In this document: in pieces, positions 62,451 to 64,000 of the stretch
Layout: each line of letters starts with the position of its first letter
Position numbering within the stretch: position 1 is the first letter of the stretch
Assembly (NCBI GenBank): GCA_963575745.1
Contig: CAUYUJ010014184.1
Coordinates: 152,001 to 216,000, forward strand
Reading direction: 5' to 3'
Source of the DNA: Prorocentrum cordatum
Lineage: Eukaryota; Sar; Dinophyceae; Prorocentrales; Prorocentraceae
Length of the DNA stretch: 64,000 bases
Notes under the pieces: model-generated
Seen by the model: the letters and a program-made list of their open reading frames with translations, nothing else
What the model was told of the DNA's origin: nothing
Databases searched by the model: none
Made by a program: the position numbers and the translations under genes

Positions 62451-64000
62451 GGCGGCGGCTGGCGTGCGCGATTTCCAGCTGCGGCCCCGACGGCGACGAC
62501 GACGAGGGCGGAGGAGAGCGGAGAGATCCAGATCTCCGACGGCATGTTTTTGTCCAGCCTGGGCGTTTTCCCTGGATTCGGCCTTCGGGGCTCGGCTCTG
62601 GGGCCGCGGATCAAAAAAAGCAGATCGGAGGATGTCTTGGGAGGGGGGAGACGAGCTAGCCCAGAGATCCAGGCGTTGCTATTTTGCACAACAGCGATGT
62701 TGCCATGTTTCGGGCCCTGGTGCCATCACGGATCACAGGTCGATCTGGCTCGAGAAATGCAGGGGCGGGAGAGGAGGGGTAGGGGTGAGAAAGGAGAGAA
62801 ACTCTGGGGCACCTTCAAACCCTCACATATCGACGAATCATGTGCACCAAGATGTCCAACAGCAGGATGTATCATCGTTTGTGTCTGGTCTGCCGTAGGG
62901 GATGCTGATGGGGAAGGGATCGGGATGGGGAAGAAAGGAGACACTGAAGGAGACGCGCACTGGTCAGGGCCGGGCGGGGTGTCTCACAGGCGAGACGGGC
63001 AATGGCGGGCAGGGCTGCTCGAGGGAGGGAGGCGGAGGGGAAGGAGAGAGGGGGGGGCAAGCCAAATGCGCTCGTGCCGCATCTGACGTCCTGTCCCTCC
63101 CTCCCATCTCTTCCCGTTGCGCAGATTTTTCTCTATCCGCGGACGCGTGCCATAGCCGACCTGGAGCTGCCAGAAAGACCCCTATCGTGTTATGCGCAAT
63201 TGGGTCAGGGGAGCTGCGTGCAGAGGAAGATGAGGATGAGGATGAGGATGAGGAGGAGGAGCAGGCGGGCGAGCAAGATAATGAGAGGTAAGAACATAAC
63301 CGGACCAGGAGGATGAGGAATGAGGATGACGAGGACGGACAGCATCAGCAGGAACAGGAGTGAAAGGAGCGGGAAGAGCAGGGGGACCAGGGGAAGGCGG
63401 AGGGGGGAACGGAAGGAAGCGACAACGATGAAGAAGGACTCGGAAAGTGGCCCGCGCTGGGGCGAGAGCGCCATTCTGAACGACGGGAGCGAAGCGCCGA
63501 TCCGAAAATGAGGCCCACGCTGCAGCGGAACACCATATGGAAACGCCAATGCAGTCGGATTGTAACAGGCCATAAGAAATATCACCTTCGGCCCGTCCGT
63601 CGGACGCAGAGAGGGTTGGGACATATTCCTGACCGGGAAAAATATGTGTATCATTCATTATGTGAAGGTTAGACAAACAAGGTGCGCTCACGGCATATCT
63701 GACATCTGACTCATCCCGCCCCTACCTTCCCATTTCGCTGACTTGCTCTGTCCGCGGACGCGTGTCATAGCCGCCTTGGAGCTCCCCAAAAGACCCCATC
63801 ATCTTATATGCAATCGGAAAAAAGGAGGGCTGCGTACATAGGAGCAGAGCGAGGAGGAAGAGGAGGAGGAGGAGGAGGAGGAGGAGGAGGAGGACGAGGT
63901 GACGCATGAGCAGGAGGAAAAGGAGAAGGATGAGGAAGGAGGAGGGCGAGGACGGACAGCAACAGCGGGAACTTGAGTGGAAGGAGCGGGAGGATCAGGG
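62451..64000. other. No secure gene; purine-rich repeats
   Basis: Short GGATGA (63217-63265) and GGA (63850-63895) tracts. The phrase around 63140-63240 (CGCGGACGCGTGCCATAGCCG, then GAGCTGCC...AAAGACCCC) recurs near 63755-63850, a ~620-bp-spaced duplication. No supported coding sequence. Confidence 0.4.

Overview
This window looks like nuclear DNA of a dinoflagellate. The genus is not settled by the sequence; the composition and protein styles would fit a Prorocentrum- or Suessiales-like genome. The clues are very high GC, long simple-sequence tracts (GA, GGA/CCT, GTC/GAC), a multi-exon gene whose introns mostly begin with GC rather than GT, a degenerate copy of the dinoflagellate spliced leader in front of an intronless gene, Ala/Gly/Pro-rich proteins, and giant retroelement open reading frames. 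No bacterial operons, rRNA, tRNA or CRISPR arrays were seen.

Layout. (1) 0.6-16.6 kb: a 16-kb non-LTR (LINE-type) retrotransposon on the minus strand, with an 855-aa ORF1 and a 4,248-aa ORF2 (APE endonuclease, reverse transcriptase, zinc knuckle, RNase H). It lies between two GA microsatellites, and its coding sequence carries twelve short self-complementary hairpins with a shared core. (2) 17-24 kb: plus-strand exon-like segments of one or more genes of unknown function, including a CxxH...C zinc-finger-like protein and a two-exon acidic protein. (3) 24-27.4 kb: intergenic DNA with a 21-bp tandem repeat and an AT-rich island. (4) 27.5-29.4 kb: an intronless C5-cytosine DNA methyltransferase. 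(5) 30.4-32.2 kb: an 11-bp satellite, then a spliced-leader relic and an intronless 295-aa gene. (6) 34.9-41.1 kb: a five-exon gene (1,130 aa) whose splice phases all agree; its introns are almost pure polypurine or polypyrimidine. (7) 41.2-46 kb: two near-perfect palindromes and triplet-repeat-dominated DNA. (8) 46-64 kb: repeat-rich DNA with two ~76-bp satellites, two hairpin/MITE-like elements, a dispersed ~190-bp repeat, decayed coding sequence, a broken second retroelement (RT, RNase H, zinc finger) and pieces of a UBC6/UBE2J-type ubiquitin-conjugating enzyme that has been interrupted by an insertion.

The genes do not form a pathway. The probable host genes from 17 to 41 kb all lie on the plus strand, consistent with the unidirectional gene blocks known in dinoflagellates. 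Retroelements and the E2 remnant lie on the minus strand. The strongest candidate for something undescribed is the hairpin family inside the large retrotransposon: a constant core sits between arms that differ from copy to copy yet remain complementary to each other.
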